Positions 56,007 through 64,000 of a stretch of 64,000 bases of DNA are shown here, piece after piece. Origin of the DNA: Marinomonas rhizomae (GTDB taxonomy: Bacteria > Pseudomonadota > Gammaproteobacteria > Pseudomonadales > Marinomonadaceae); NCBI RefSeq assembly GCF_024397855.1, contig NZ_CP073343.1:992001-1056000 (forward strand), given 5' to 3'. Under the pieces are notes generated by a model. That model was not told where the DNA came from. It ran no database searches and was given only the letters and a program-made list of their open reading frames with translations. The translations under genes were made by a program, and so were the position numbers. Each line of letters starts with the position of its first letter. Position 1 is the first letter of the stretch.

Positions 56007-59000
56007 TTATATCAGATTTCTCAACTCACGAATAGCGACAGTTACCATAGCAAGCGTTAATTCGCTCTCGGCTTTTATTTCACTAAAAGTCGCGCGGTAG
56101 TGCTTGATGCTGTCATTATTTGATTCGCGCCAATGAGTCAGACGTTGCTCCAGTTTCTTGATATCGACACTGGATTGAATGACTTCTTGGGTGAGTGTTC
56201 TTAAGCTATTATCCACTTCGTCGCCTAGACCCGCTTTTGCACGACGCTGCCACATATCGTCAGCCGATAGCTCGCTAACTTTATGACGCAACCAATGCAG
56301 CTCTAAGTCCATTTCAAGGGCGAAGTAGGTTTGAGCAACATCCAGTACTTCGGTATCGGTATTTGCCGCGACGCGAATAATGTCTAATCCGTAGAATAGG
56401 TAGTGTAGAGACGATAGTCTTTCCGCTACCTCTGCTGGGATGTTTTGCTCAACAAGGTTGGCAGCAATATCGGCCAGATGCGCTTGACTGGATTCAGTCA
56501 AAATTGCCTGCATGTTGGCTCTAATCACTTCAACACCTGGTTTGTAAGTGTCTTTCAAACGCTGGATCGATAAACTCTCACGAGTGTTACGCAATAGCCA
56601 AAGGGTTGCTCGCTCTAGAAGTCCTTGAATACGAATCAGCAAACTATTTAAAACCGTGTTAGAGACGGTAAAGTCTAGTTCGTTGATTGCATCCCAAAGT
56701 GCTGGAATACCAAAAATGTCTTCCGCTGCCATGTATGCACGCACGACATTCAAAGAAGTCGCACCAGTTTCTTCTTGCATGTAAGTGCTGAACGTTGGCC
56801 CCATGCGGTTGCCTAGGTTGTTTGTCACATGTCCTGCGATGATTTCTTGAATCAACGGATGTGACGCCATTTGGCCGCCGAAATGCTTGGTTAGCTGGGT
56901 TGGGAAGTATTCATTGATTTGAGTGGTCAAATCGACGTCTTCGCCAATACCGTCTTCTACTAATTGCTCAGACAGTTTGATTTTTGAATAAGCTAGCAGG
57001 ACAGAAATTTCTGGACGCGCTAAGCCTAAACCTTTGTTTAAGCGTTTTTTGATTTGTGTATCGCTAGGCAAGTACTCTATTTCACGATTCAAACGACCTT
57101 CACGGACAAGAGATTGAATCAAACGCCAATGATCTGTTAAACGTTCTGGTGCTTGTGCGTTTGCCAAAGACAATACATGACTTTGGCCACGGTTATGTCT
57201 TAATACCAGTTTACCCACTTCATCGGTCATTTCTGCGAGCAAACTATTACGTTGTTTCTCGGTCAGGTCACCGTTCTCGACCACGCGGTTAAGTAAGATC
57301 TTAATGTTTACTTCGTGATCCGAGCTGTCTACACCCGCAGAGTTATCTATCGCATCGGTGCTTATCAAGCCGCCTTTCTGGGCAAACTCAATACGACCCA
57401 GTTGAGTTAAACCTAAGTTACCGCCTTCACCAACAATTTTACAACGAAGCTCTTTACCATTTACGCGTAATCCGTTGTTAGCGCTATCGCCTGCATCAGC
57501 ATGGGACTCGCCTTCGGATTTAACGTAGGTGCCGATACCGCCGTTCCAAAGTAGGTCAACTGGGGCTTTCAGAATGGCGTTGATCAAATCGGTTGGTGCC
57601 ATGGATTTGATATTGCCCTCGATGCCCAAGGCTTTGCGAATATCTGCATTGATAGGGATAGATTTCGCAGAGCGATTGAAGATACCACCGCCTTTTGAAA
57701 TAAGTTCTTTGTTGTAATCTTCCCAAGAAGAACGAGGCAGTTTGAACATACGCTCACGTTCGACAAAAGATGTCGCGGCATCTGGCGTTGGGTCGATAAA
57801 GATATGCATGTGGTTAAATGCCGCGATAAGGCACGTATGTTTCGATAACAGCATACCGTTACCAAAGACGTCACCTGCCATGTCACCGACGCCAACAGCG
57901 GTAAAGTCTGTGGTTTGGCAATCAACTCCGATCTCTTTAAATTGACGCTTAACGGACTCCCAAGCGCCGCGAGCCGTGATACCCATTTTCTTATGGTCGT
58001 AACCGTTAGAACCACCAGAAGCAAAAGCATCGCCTAACCAGAAGCCATATTTCGCAGATATACTGTTTGCCAAGTCAGAGAAGGTGGCTGTGCCTTTATC
58101 GGCTGCGACGACTAAGTACGGGTCGTCTTCGTCATAGCGAAGCACGGATAGAGGCGGAACTACTTGGTTTTGCACTAGGTTGTCAGTAATGTCTAGCAAA
58201 CCGCTAATGAAAGTAGTGTAGCAGTGTATAACTTCTGCTTGTACTTCTTCGCGAGATGCGTTCTTTTTAAGCTGCTTGGCAACGAAACCACCTTTTGCAC
58301 CAGATGGTACGATAACGGCGTTTTTCACCATTTGTGCTTTTACTAGGCCAAGTACTTCAGTACGGAAATCTTCCATACGGTCAGACCAGCGCAAACCACC
58401 ACGAGCGACTTTACCGCCACGCATGTGAATACCTTCTACCCAAGGTGCATAAACGAATATTTCGAACTTCGGTCTTGGTAATGGTACGGCTGGAATTTGA
58501 GAAGGGTCCAGCTTGAAAGAAACATAGTCTTTTACTTCGCCTTCAGTGCCTGCTTGATAGAAGTTTGTGCGCAGCATGGCTTGAATCACAGAAAGGTAGT
58601 GTTTCAGAATGCGGTCTTCATCTAAGTTGGCAACTTGGTCCAATTCTAGATCGATTTTCTCAAGCAGTTTTTGTACTTTTTCATCTCGCTTTGCTTCTTG
58701 GCTAGGATCGAAGCGTTGTTCGAATAATTGAACCAAAAGGCGAGCGATACCAGCGTTTTTCTCTAGGGTTTGTTGCATGTATTGCAAAGAGAAAGGCACT
58801 TGAAGTTGCATTAAGTACTTGGTTAAAGCTCTTAACATGGTGACTTGGCGCCATGTCAAAGAAGCACTTAGTACCAAAGCATTGAAACGATCATTTTCAA
58901 CACGGCGGCTGAATACTTGATTGAAGGCATCTTGGAAGGCTTCACGTTGAGAGTTCTTCTCAAGGTTGATGTCCGCATCCACGCTGATGGCAAATTCAAC

Positions 59001-60824
59001 CACCCAGGTGTTCGCCGTACCATCACCATTTTGATCTAACTCGTATGGGCGAGCCTCTAGTACACGTAGCCCCATGTATTCCAAAATCGGTAGCACGTCT
59101 GACAAAATGAGCGTTGTGCCAGCGCCATATACTTTGAAGAAGTAATTGTTTTTGGTTTGTCCAACCTGACGGTAGATGTGTGTTGAAATATCGCCTTCAC
59201 CAGCCAGTTGATTTAAACGCTCAATGTCTAAAACGGCGGCATTAGGAGAGAAGTCCTCACGGTAAGCCGCTGGCAGATAAGGAACGTAATCATTGAACAT
59301 TTGATTGCCACTTTCTTCGCCATGACTCTTGTGAAGTGCACTTAAGAGTTTGTCTTCCCATGAGCTCATTGCATCCTGCATTTTGCGTTGGATGTCTTCT
59401 GCGTCGATAGTTGGACTTTGCTTAGGATCGGCAATTTGAATGGTGAAGTTCACACGAGCTAAAACAAGCTGTGAGAATTGCACGTTAAATTCAGAGCTGG
59501 TGCCGTTGCATGCGCTCATTAAGATGTCTTGCATCTTCATACGCAATTCCGTGTTGTAACGATCGCGAGGCACGTAAACTAAAGCGTTTAGGAATCGACC
59601 ATAAATGTCTTTACGCAGGAATACGCGCAACTGACGACGTTCTTGAATCGCTAGAATGCTTTCGATGGTAGTAAAAAGCTCATCAACAGGTGCTTGTAAC
59701 ATCTCATCACGTGGGTAGCTGTTTAAGATGTGCTTAAGGTTTTTACCCTTATGGCTATTTGGGTCCACATTGGCTTTTTCGACAATGACATTCAATTTCT
59801 TGCGCAATAGTGGAATGTCTTGCAAGCGAGCAATATAAGCAGCTGAAGAGTACAGACCAAAGAAACGCCATTCGCCAATCACATTGCCTTTTTTGTCGAA
59901 ACGTTTTACGCCAAGGTAGTCAAGGTGGACAGGGCGGTGAACGGTAGAAACCGCGGTTGATTTGGTCAACACAAGAATGTTGTTGCTATCAACGGCCAAT
60001 TTGGCAAGGTTGTCTTGTAAAACAATGTCGCGTTTTACTTTCTTGTCGTTGATGTCTCGGAACGTACCCAGGCCTGAGCCTTCAACCAATTTAAGGTGTG
60101 TTTCGTCTCCTTCCACTGAAAGATCGTAAGCGCGGAAACCGATAAAGGTGAAATGGTCATTGGCAACCCAGCGCAAGAAATCCAGAATTTCTTGATGTTC
60201 TTCGTTCTTTTTTAAGTGTGCAAGTTGTTCAGATTCACTAATAATATCGCTTAACTTAGCCTTCATTGTTGGCCAATCAGCGACGGTTTTCTTCACATCG
60301 ACTAAGCTCTTAAGTAGCTCTTCTTTAATCTCATCAAGTAAGTTGATATCAGACAAGCGGTCGATTTCAAAGCGCATCATTGCTTCGTGTGATGTTGAAG
60401 ACGGGTTGATACCTTGTAACTCGCCTTTTTTGTTACGGTCGACTGGAACCACTGGGTGCGCAGTCAAATGAATAGTGTGGCCAAGACGAACCAGAGCCAT
60501 ATTGAAAGATGAAACAAGGAAGGGCATGTCATCCGTTAGGATTTCGATAACGGTATGAGTCGATTGCCAGCTATGTTCTTCGTAGTTCGGATTGTAGACA
60601 CGAACTTTAGGTTGGTTTACTGGGCGTTGTTGGATGAAATCCCATAGACAAAGAATGGTGCCATATAGGTTTTCGATAGATTCATTGGCCAAATCTTCCG
60701 TTAAAGAGTCCTGGAAGTAGAGGTGGGTAAGTTGAATCAAGTTGTTCGCTTCTGCTGTGCTAAAGTTTTCGTTTATTTCTACTTCAACACGTTCGATCAA
60801 TTCATTTTTTTTGTAATCAGTCAT
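56007..60824 (-). CDS. gdhB: NAD-dependent glutamate dehydrogenase, large (180-kDa) type
   Basis: A 1605-residue catabolic enzyme deaminating glutamate to 2-oxoglutarate and ammonia with NAD. The large class (Streptomyces/Pseudomonas GdhB) has long N-terminal ACT-like regulatory regions (about 1-700), a catalytic core (about 720-1230) with RGGKVARGGLRWSDRMEDFRTE, KNAVIVPSGAKGGFV and VGVGDMAGDVFGNGML, and a helical C-terminal part. The length is in the family range (about 1590-1650). In Pseudomonas aeruginosa, gdhB is induced by arginine through ArgR. A matching half-site lies about 130 bp upstream, and an ArgR-type regulator is divergently transcribed. Confidence 0.96.
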   Translation of the reverse strand: MTDYKKNELIERVEVEINENFSTAEANNLIQLTHLYFQDSLTEDLANESIENLYGTILCLWDFIQQRPVNQPKVRVYNPNYEEHSWQSTHTVIEILTDDMPFLVSSFNMALVRLGHTIHLTAHPVVPVDRNKKGELQGINPSSTSHEAMMRFEIDRLSDINLLDEIKEELLKSLVDVKKTVADWPTMKAKLSDIISESEQLAHLKKNEEHQEILDFLRWVANDHFTFIGFRAYDLSVEGDETHLKLVEGSGLGTFRDINDKKVKRDIVLQDNLAKLAVDSNNILVLTKSTAVSTVHRPVHLDYLGVKRFDKKGNVIGEWRFFGLYSSAAYIARLQDIPLLRKKLNVIVEKANVDPNSHKGKNLKHILNSYPRDEMLQAPVDELFTTIESILAIQERRQLRVFLRKDIYGRFLNALVYVPRDRYNTELRMKMQDILMSACNGTSSEFNVQFSQLVLARVNFTIQIADPKQSPTIDAEDIQRKMQDAMSSWEDKLLSALHKSHGEESGNQMFNDYVPYLPAAYREDFSPNAAVLDIERLNQLAGEGDISTHIYRQVGQTKNNYFFKVYGAGTTLILSDVLPILEYMGLRVLEARPYELDQNGDGTANTWVVEFAISVDADINLEKNSQREAFQDAFNQVFSRRVENDRFNALVLSASLTWRQVTMLRALTKYLMQLQVPFSLQYMQQTLEKNAGIARLLVQLFEQRFDPSQEAKRDEKVQKLLEKIDLELDQVANLDEDRILKHYLSVIQAMLRTNFYQAGTEGEVKDYVSFKLDPSQIPAVPLPRPKFEIFVYAPWVEGIHMRGGKVARGGLRWSDRMEDFRTEVLGLVKAQMVKNAVIVPSGAKGGFVAKQLKKNASREEVQAEVIHCYTTFISGLLDITDNLVQNQVVPPLSVLRYDEDDPYLVVAADKGTATFSDLANSISAKYGFWLGDAFASGGSNGYDHKKMGITARGAWESVKRQFKEIGVDCQTTDFTAVGVGDMAGDVFGNGMLLSKHTCLIAAFNHMHIFIDPTPDAATSFVERERMFKLPRSSWEDYNKELISKGGGIFNRSAKSIPINADIRKALGIEGNIKSMAPTDLINAILKAPVDLLWNGGIGTYVKSEGESHADAGDSANNGLRVNGKELRCKIVGEGGNLGLTQLGRIEFAQKGGLISTDAIDNSAGVDSSDHEVNIKILLNRVVENGDLTEKQRNSLLAEMTDEVGKLVLRHNRGQSHVLSLANAQAPERLTDHWRLIQSLVREGRLNREIEYLPSDTQIKKRLNKGLGLARPEISVLLAYSKIKLSEQLVEDGIGEDVDLTTQINEYFPTQLTKHFGGQMASHPLIQEIIAGHVTNNLGNRMGPTFSTYMQEETGATSLNVVRAYMAAEDIFGIPALWDAINELDFTVSNTVLNSLLIRIQGLLERATLWLLRNTRESLSIQRLKDTYKPGVEVIRANMQAILTESSQAHLADIAANLVEQNIPAEVAERLSSLHYLFYGLDIIRVAANTDTEVLDVAQTYFALEMDLELHWLRHKVSELSADDMWQRRAKAGLGDEVDNSLRTLTQEVIQSSVDIKKLEQRLTHWRESNNDSIKHYRATFSEIKAESELTLAMVTVAIRELRNLI

Positions 60825-60950
60825 TAGAACTCATCCCTCATGAGTGGTGTTCTTAATAAAACTAGTAGTTAATGCAATTTTGCGAAAGTATTCTGTTTGG
60901 ACTCTGGATATGATTATTATGAAAATTTCACTCCTTTCATAGTTACTAAC

Positions 60951-60966
60951 TTATCAAATTGCGACA
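60951..60966 (-). promoter_or_regulatory. Candidate ArgR (AraC-type) half-site in the gdhB/regulator spacer
   Basis: The minus strand reads TGTCGC-AATTTGAT-AA, an exact match to the Pseudomonas aeruginosa ArgR half-site TGTCGC-N8-AA as I remember it. It lies 127 bp from the gdhB start and about 154 bp from the regulator start. The expected second direct repeat 21 bases away is not clear. Confidence 0.5.
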
Positions 60967-61119
60967 TATTGTTGTGATGTCTGGTTAATTGGACTAAAAA
61001 AGTCTTGCTCAATACGAAAAAAACCTTTGTTATCCATTTTAAACGAAATAAACTCCTTTTTTGCCTATAGTTCGCAGGATAATATTTTGTACAAGACCGA
61101 ATTCGCATCAAGAGAAATC

Positions 61120-62139
61120 ATGCAGGCAAGTAAAAAGCCACAAAAGTACGGCTTTTTGCTCTTGCCTCATTATTCTATGCTGGGTTTTTCTTCCGCCATT
61201 GAAACATTGCATATGGCAAACTGGGTGGCGGGAAAAGAGCTTTATTCTTTTTGTACCATTAGCCATGAAGTAAGGGAGATCCCTTCAAGTACGGGGGTTG
61301 TAACTCTTTCAGACTACCTGACAAGTGACGCGCCAAACGATTTAGACGCGATTTTTGTTTGTGGTGCATCGCCAGTGATAAAAAACGAAAGTCAGACTTT
61401 AGAAAATTGGATAAAAAAACAAGCAAAAAAACAGGTTGGGCTTGGTGGTGTGTGTACAGGAAGCTATTTATTGGCAAAAGCTGGCCTGTTAGATGGTTAT
61501 CGTGCAACGATCCATTGGCGCAGTTTGGCTAACTTGCGAGATGAATTTTTACAGACGATCGTTTCTAATCATCTTTTTGAAGTCGATCGAGACCGTTATA
61601 CTTGTAGTGGTGGTACAGCCGCGATGGATATGATGCTTTTTCTAATAGGTAAGCAGCATGGTATGACGCTCGCTAGTAGTATTTCTGAGCAATTTGTATG
61701 TGAGAGAATTCGCACGCATGAAGACCCGCAAAGAATACCTCTTCAAGCTCGTATAGGCACAGGTCAGCCTAAGCTTGTTGAGGCTGTTCAGTTAATGGAA
61801 GCCAATATTCAAGAGCCCTTATCATCGGATGATATTGCTTATCATGTTGGCGTTTCTAGGCGACATCTAGAGCGTCTTTTTAAAAGTAATTTAGATATTG
61901 TGCCGTCGCGCTACTATCTTGAATTACGCCTACAGCATGCTAAGCAGCTGATCATCCAAACGGATAAAGCGATTACCGAGGTTGGTCTGGAGTGTGGATT
62001 TGGGTCTGCGCCCCATTTTAGTACAACCTACAAAGGTTTTTTTGGAATTACACCAAGAGAAGAACGTAATAAAATACACAATAAAAGCGCTGCCCCTGTC
62101 CAAATGGACAAGAAAAAGAGGCGACTTTGGAAAAAGTAA
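61120..62139 (+). CDS. GlxA-family AraC-type regulator, probably ArgR-like
   Basis: A 339-residue regulator with an N-terminal DJ-1/PfpI-like (class I glutaminase-like) domain (about 10-180; FLLLPHYSMLGFSSAIE, GLGGVCTGSYLLAKAGLLDG) and a C-terminal double helix-turn-helix AraC domain (about 225-325; VGVSRRHLERLFK, EVGLECGFGSAPHFSTTYKGFFGITPREER). This architecture covers ArgR (arginine), GbdR/CdhR (betaine, carnitine) and relatives. Neighbouring gdhB, aminotransferase and arginine-type ABC transporter point to ArgR. The ATG at 61120 fits the domain start; a longer TTG frame from 61027 is unlikely. Not related to the E. coli arginine repressor. Confidence 0.85.
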   Translation: MQASKKPQKYGFLLLPHYSMLGFSSAIETLHMANWVAGKELYSFCTISHEVREIPSSTGVVTLSDYLTSDAPNDLDAIFVCGASPVIKNESQTLENWIKKQAKKQVGLGGVCTGSYLLAKAGLLDGYRATIHWRSLANLRDEFLQTIVSNHLFEVDRDRYTCSGGTAAMDMMLFLIGKQHGMTLASSISEQFVCERIRTHEDPQRIPLQARIGTGQPKLVEAVQLMEANIQEPLSSDDIAYHVGVSRRHLERLFKSNLDIVPSRYYLELRLQHAKQLIIQTDKAITEVGLECGFGSAPHFSTTYKGFFGITPREERNKIHNKSAAPVQMDKKKRRLWKK

Positions 62140-62289
62140 CTTAAAATACGGGTTACATTGTTCTTGGCGTGATTCTTGTATTCTACTTGGTTGTGCAAGT
62201 TGATTGTTTATTAGCTAGTCGTCAATTAAGTGTTTCGTTGTTATTACGGCAAAAATAATAAGTTCATACAATAAAAGAAGGTATAAAAC

Positions 62290-63057
62290 ATGTCGAAAGT
62301 CCCGGCGTTAGAGCTCATTGATATCCATAAAACGTTTGGTGATATTGAGGTGTTGAAGGGGATTTCCCTAAAAGCTTACGATGGTGACGTCATTTCTATT
62401 CTTGGTTCTAGTGGCTCAGGTAAAAGTACTTTTTTACGCTGTGTTAACTTGCTTGAGAATCCCACCCGTGGCGATATCCTTTTTAATGGCAATAAGCTTG
62501 ATTTGATTCAAGGTGAGTCTGACTTAGTCGCCAACAATATGAAGCAACTTACGCAAATGCGTCAGCAGATTGGTTTTGTTTTTCAAAGCTTTAATTTATG
62601 GCCGCATATGACCATTTTACAGAATGTGATGGAAGGGCCTCTTCACGTTCTAAAACGTCCTAAGCATGAAGTCGCAGAATACGCTGAGCATTTATTGCGT
62701 AAGGTTGGTATTGCAGAAAAAAAGGACATGTACCCTAATCAATTATCTGGTGGCCAACAGCAACGTGTGGCTATCGCTAGGACATTGGCAATGGATCCTC
62801 AGGTAATATTGTTTGATGAACCGACATCAGCGTTGGACCCTGAACTTGTGGGCGAAGTGCTTAGCGTTATGCGCAATTTGGCGGAAGAAGGGCGTACTAT
62901 GCTTATAGTGACCCATGAAATGAATTTTGCTCGTGAAGTGTCTAGTGAAGTTGTATTTTTACATCAGGGTGTGGTTGAAGAAAAAGGTACGCCAGATCAA
63001 GTGTTTGGCGCACCAAAATCAGAGCGCTGTAAAGCGTTTATATCCAGTGTGTTTTAG
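62290..63057 (+). CDS. aotP: Polar amino-acid ABC transporter ATPase (AotP/HisP-like)
   Basis: A 255-residue ATP-binding protein. Walker A is GSSGSGKST (39-47), the signature [14 protein letters not shown], Walker [16 protein letters not shown], and the switch His in [10 protein letters not shown]. The insertion [19 protein letters not shown] is typical of the HisP/AotP subgroup for basic amino acids. It belongs to the PAAT family. It comes before the binding protein, whereas in Pseudomonas aotP is last. The gene name is by resemblance; histidine- or glutamine-type specificity is not excluded. Confidence 0.88.
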   Translation: MSKVPALELIDIHKTFGDIEVLKGISLKAYDGDVISILGSSGSGKSTFLRCVNLLENPTRGDILFNGNKLDLIQGESDLVANNMKQLTQMRQQIGFVFQSFNLWPHMTILQNVMEGPLHVLKRPKHEVAEYAEHLLRKVGIAEKKDMYPNQLSGGQQQRVAIARTLAMDPQVILFDEPTSALDPELVGEVLSVMRNLAEEGRTMLIVTHEMNFAREVSSEVVFLHQGVVEEKGTPDQVFGAPKSERCKAFISSVF

Positions 63058-63134
63058 TTGATTGCTGTATAAAGCAACGACAAGATCAAAGTAAAATGAC
63101 TAAATAAATAAACAAATATACTAAGGGGATTACA

Positions 63135-63893
63135 ATGAAATTGAAAAAAATGGTTTTGGGGTCAGCGCTATTGCTAACAGCAGCATTTTCCGCTGTTTCC
63201 GTACAGGCTGCCGATAAAGTACGTTTTGTCACAGAAGGTGCTTGGGCACCATTTAACTTTATTGACTCAAATGGTAAGCCACAAGGTTTTGATGTGGATA
63301 TTGCTCGTGCTTTGTGTGCAAAAATGGAAGCAGATTGCGAGATTCTAACTCAGGACTGGGATGGTTTGATTCCTGGACTTAAAGTGCGCAAATTTGATGC
63401 GATTATTGCGTCTATGTCTATTACAGAAGATCGTTTGAAGGTCGTTGATTTCACCAATAAATATTATTCAGGTGGCTTGCGTTTCATGGGGCGCGTTGGT
63501 GAGACATTTGATCTTTCTAATCTTGATGGAAAAACCATTGGTGCGCAGCGTGCGACTCTAGGTGCACAATATCTTGAAGATAACTTTTCAGGTAAAGCCA
63601 ACTTAAAATTCTACGACAACCAAGATAATGTGTATCTAGACCTTGTTTCTGGTCGTTTGGACATTGTTCTATCTGATGAGTTACCAACGTATAACTGGTT
63701 GAAAACATCAGAAAGTGGTTCTAAATTTGAGTTTAAAGGCGATGCTTTCATGAAAACAGACAACATTGCTATTGCTATTCGTAAGGGTGATGACAAGTTG
63801 AAAGCGAAATTGAATAAAGCACTTGATGCTATTTTAGCGGATGGTACTTATCAGAAAATTAATGCTCGTTACTTCCCGTTCTCTATCTACTAA
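63135..63893 (+). CDS. aotJ: Periplasmic amino-acid-binding protein (AotJ/ArtJ-like)
   Basis: A 252-residue type-II solute-binding protein of the family-3 group. Signal peptide MKLKKMVLGSALLLTAAFSAVSVQA with cleavage before ADKV. WAPFNFIDSNGKPQGFDVDIARALCAKM, TQDWDGLIPGLKVRKFDAIIASMSITEDR and the DNIAIAIRKGD segment are typical of basic-amino-acid receptors (ArtJ, HisJ, AotJ). The two Cys in the ALCAKMEADCEI region match the conserved disulfide of this subgroup. AAGGGG lies about eight bases upstream of the ATG. A stable hairpin separates it from the permease gene. Confidence 0.9.
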   Translation: MKLKKMVLGSALLLTAAFSAVSVQAADKVRFVTEGAWAPFNFIDSNGKPQGFDVDIARALCAKMEADCEILTQDWDGLIPGLKVRKFDAIIASMSITEDRLKVVDFTNKYYSGGLRFMGRVGETFDLSNLDGKTIGAQRATLGAQYLEDNFSGKANLKFYDNQDNVYLDLVSGRLDIVLSDELPTYNWLKTSESGSKFEFKGDAFMKTDNIAIAIRKGDDKLKAKLNKALDAILADGTYQKINARYFPFSIY

Positions 63894-63911
63894 GCGTAGA
63901 TATTTCTTAGA

Positions 63912-63939
63912 GTTTCTCGGCACAATAGTGCCGAGAAAC
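63912..63939 (+). repeat. Strong stem-loop between binding-protein and permease genes
   Basis: GTTTCTCGGCAC (63912-63923) pairs perfectly with GTGCCGAGAAAC (63928-63939), loop AATA. No T-run follows. It lies 18 bases after the aotJ stop. Such stems commonly protect the binding-protein mRNA or reduce read-through so that the binding protein exceeds the permease. Confidence 0.65.
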
Positions 63940-63968
63940 CTACTTTAAGCTTACTCTGAGAAAAAACT

Positions 63969-64000
63969 ATGATTGATCTTCATGGATTCGGTGATCAGCT
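63969..64000 (+). CDS. ABC transporter permease, start only (AotQ/HisQ-like)
   Basis: Ten codons before the window ends: MIDLHGFGDQ. GAG and an A-run precede the ATG. The N-terminus is like HisQ/AotQ permeases, which start with a similar LHGxG segment, and the place after the binding protein is the expected one. Identity rests mainly on context. Confidence 0.6.
   Translation, partial: MIDLHGFGDQ

Overview
The window reads as a chromosomal segment of a gammaproteobacterium of the marine Oceanospirillales type, with Marinomonas as my best guess. The reasons are conserved blocks shared with Pseudomonas and Oceanospirillales (lolB-ispE-prs-rplY-pth-ychF, hemC-hemD-hemX-hemY divergent from argH, lptM-lysA-dapF), a 1605-residue NAD-glutamate dehydrogenase, a moderate GC content and AT-rich spacers. 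The genus is inferred from general resemblance; no search was run. I see no prophage, insertion sequence, CRISPR array or integron. It is mostly core genome.

Layout. 1-1746: 3' part of 23S rRNA, 5S rRNA and the rrn terminator, followed by about 1 kb without genes but rich in hairpins. 2801-9865: two cold-shock genes, a DUF2058 protein, a porin, a cupin, a fumarylacetoacetase-family hydrolase, a DTW protein, an ammonium transporter with a sigma-54/NtrC-type promoter, and a GST-like protein. 9873-16015: bamD, rluD, pgeF, clpB and an outer-membrane barrel gene. 16130-16573: five minus-strand tRNA genes alternating Gln and Met. 16688-23338: minus-strand housekeeping run from a TPR lipoprotein through lolB, ispE, prs, rplY and pth to ychF. 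23537-26753: hemA-prfA-prmC. 26791-30464: yaaA, a doubtful small ORF, an SBF-like transporter and a PAS-containing chemoreceptor. 30555-36308: hemCDXY and divergent argH. 36392-41522: an unrecognised membrane-anchored protein, then lptM-lysA-dapF-DUF484-HAD (without xerC at its usual place) and trxA. 42245-49678: a lone CheW protein, argA/argE, a CYTH phosphatase, glnE and a YjfB-like small protein. 49777-54469: sbmA, a PhzF-like protein and an M48 peptidase/YjgN pair.

54717 to the end forms a coherent arginine/glutamate module: an acetylornithine/succinylornithine-type aminotransferase, catabolic NAD-glutamate dehydrogenase, a GlxA/ArgR-type AraC regulator, and a polar amino-acid ABC transporter (ATPase, binding protein, start of a permease). 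A sequence matching the Pseudomonas ArgR half-site TGTCGC-N8-AA lies between the divergent gdhB and regulator genes. With argA, argE, argH, glnE and the NtrC-type amt promoter, nitrogen and arginine metabolism is a recurrent theme.

Several starts were moved from the longest possible ORF using Shine-Dalgarno sequences or family N-termini (DUF2058, cupin, DTW, pgeF, argH, dapF, CYTH, aminotransferase, AraC regulator). A 38-codon lipoprotein gene, lptM, was added by eye. The less ordinary observations concern non-coding DNA: hairpin clusters after the rrn operon, a motif shared by the two longest gene-free stretches, strong intergenic stems, and an unrecognised protein with an 18-bp tandem repeat.
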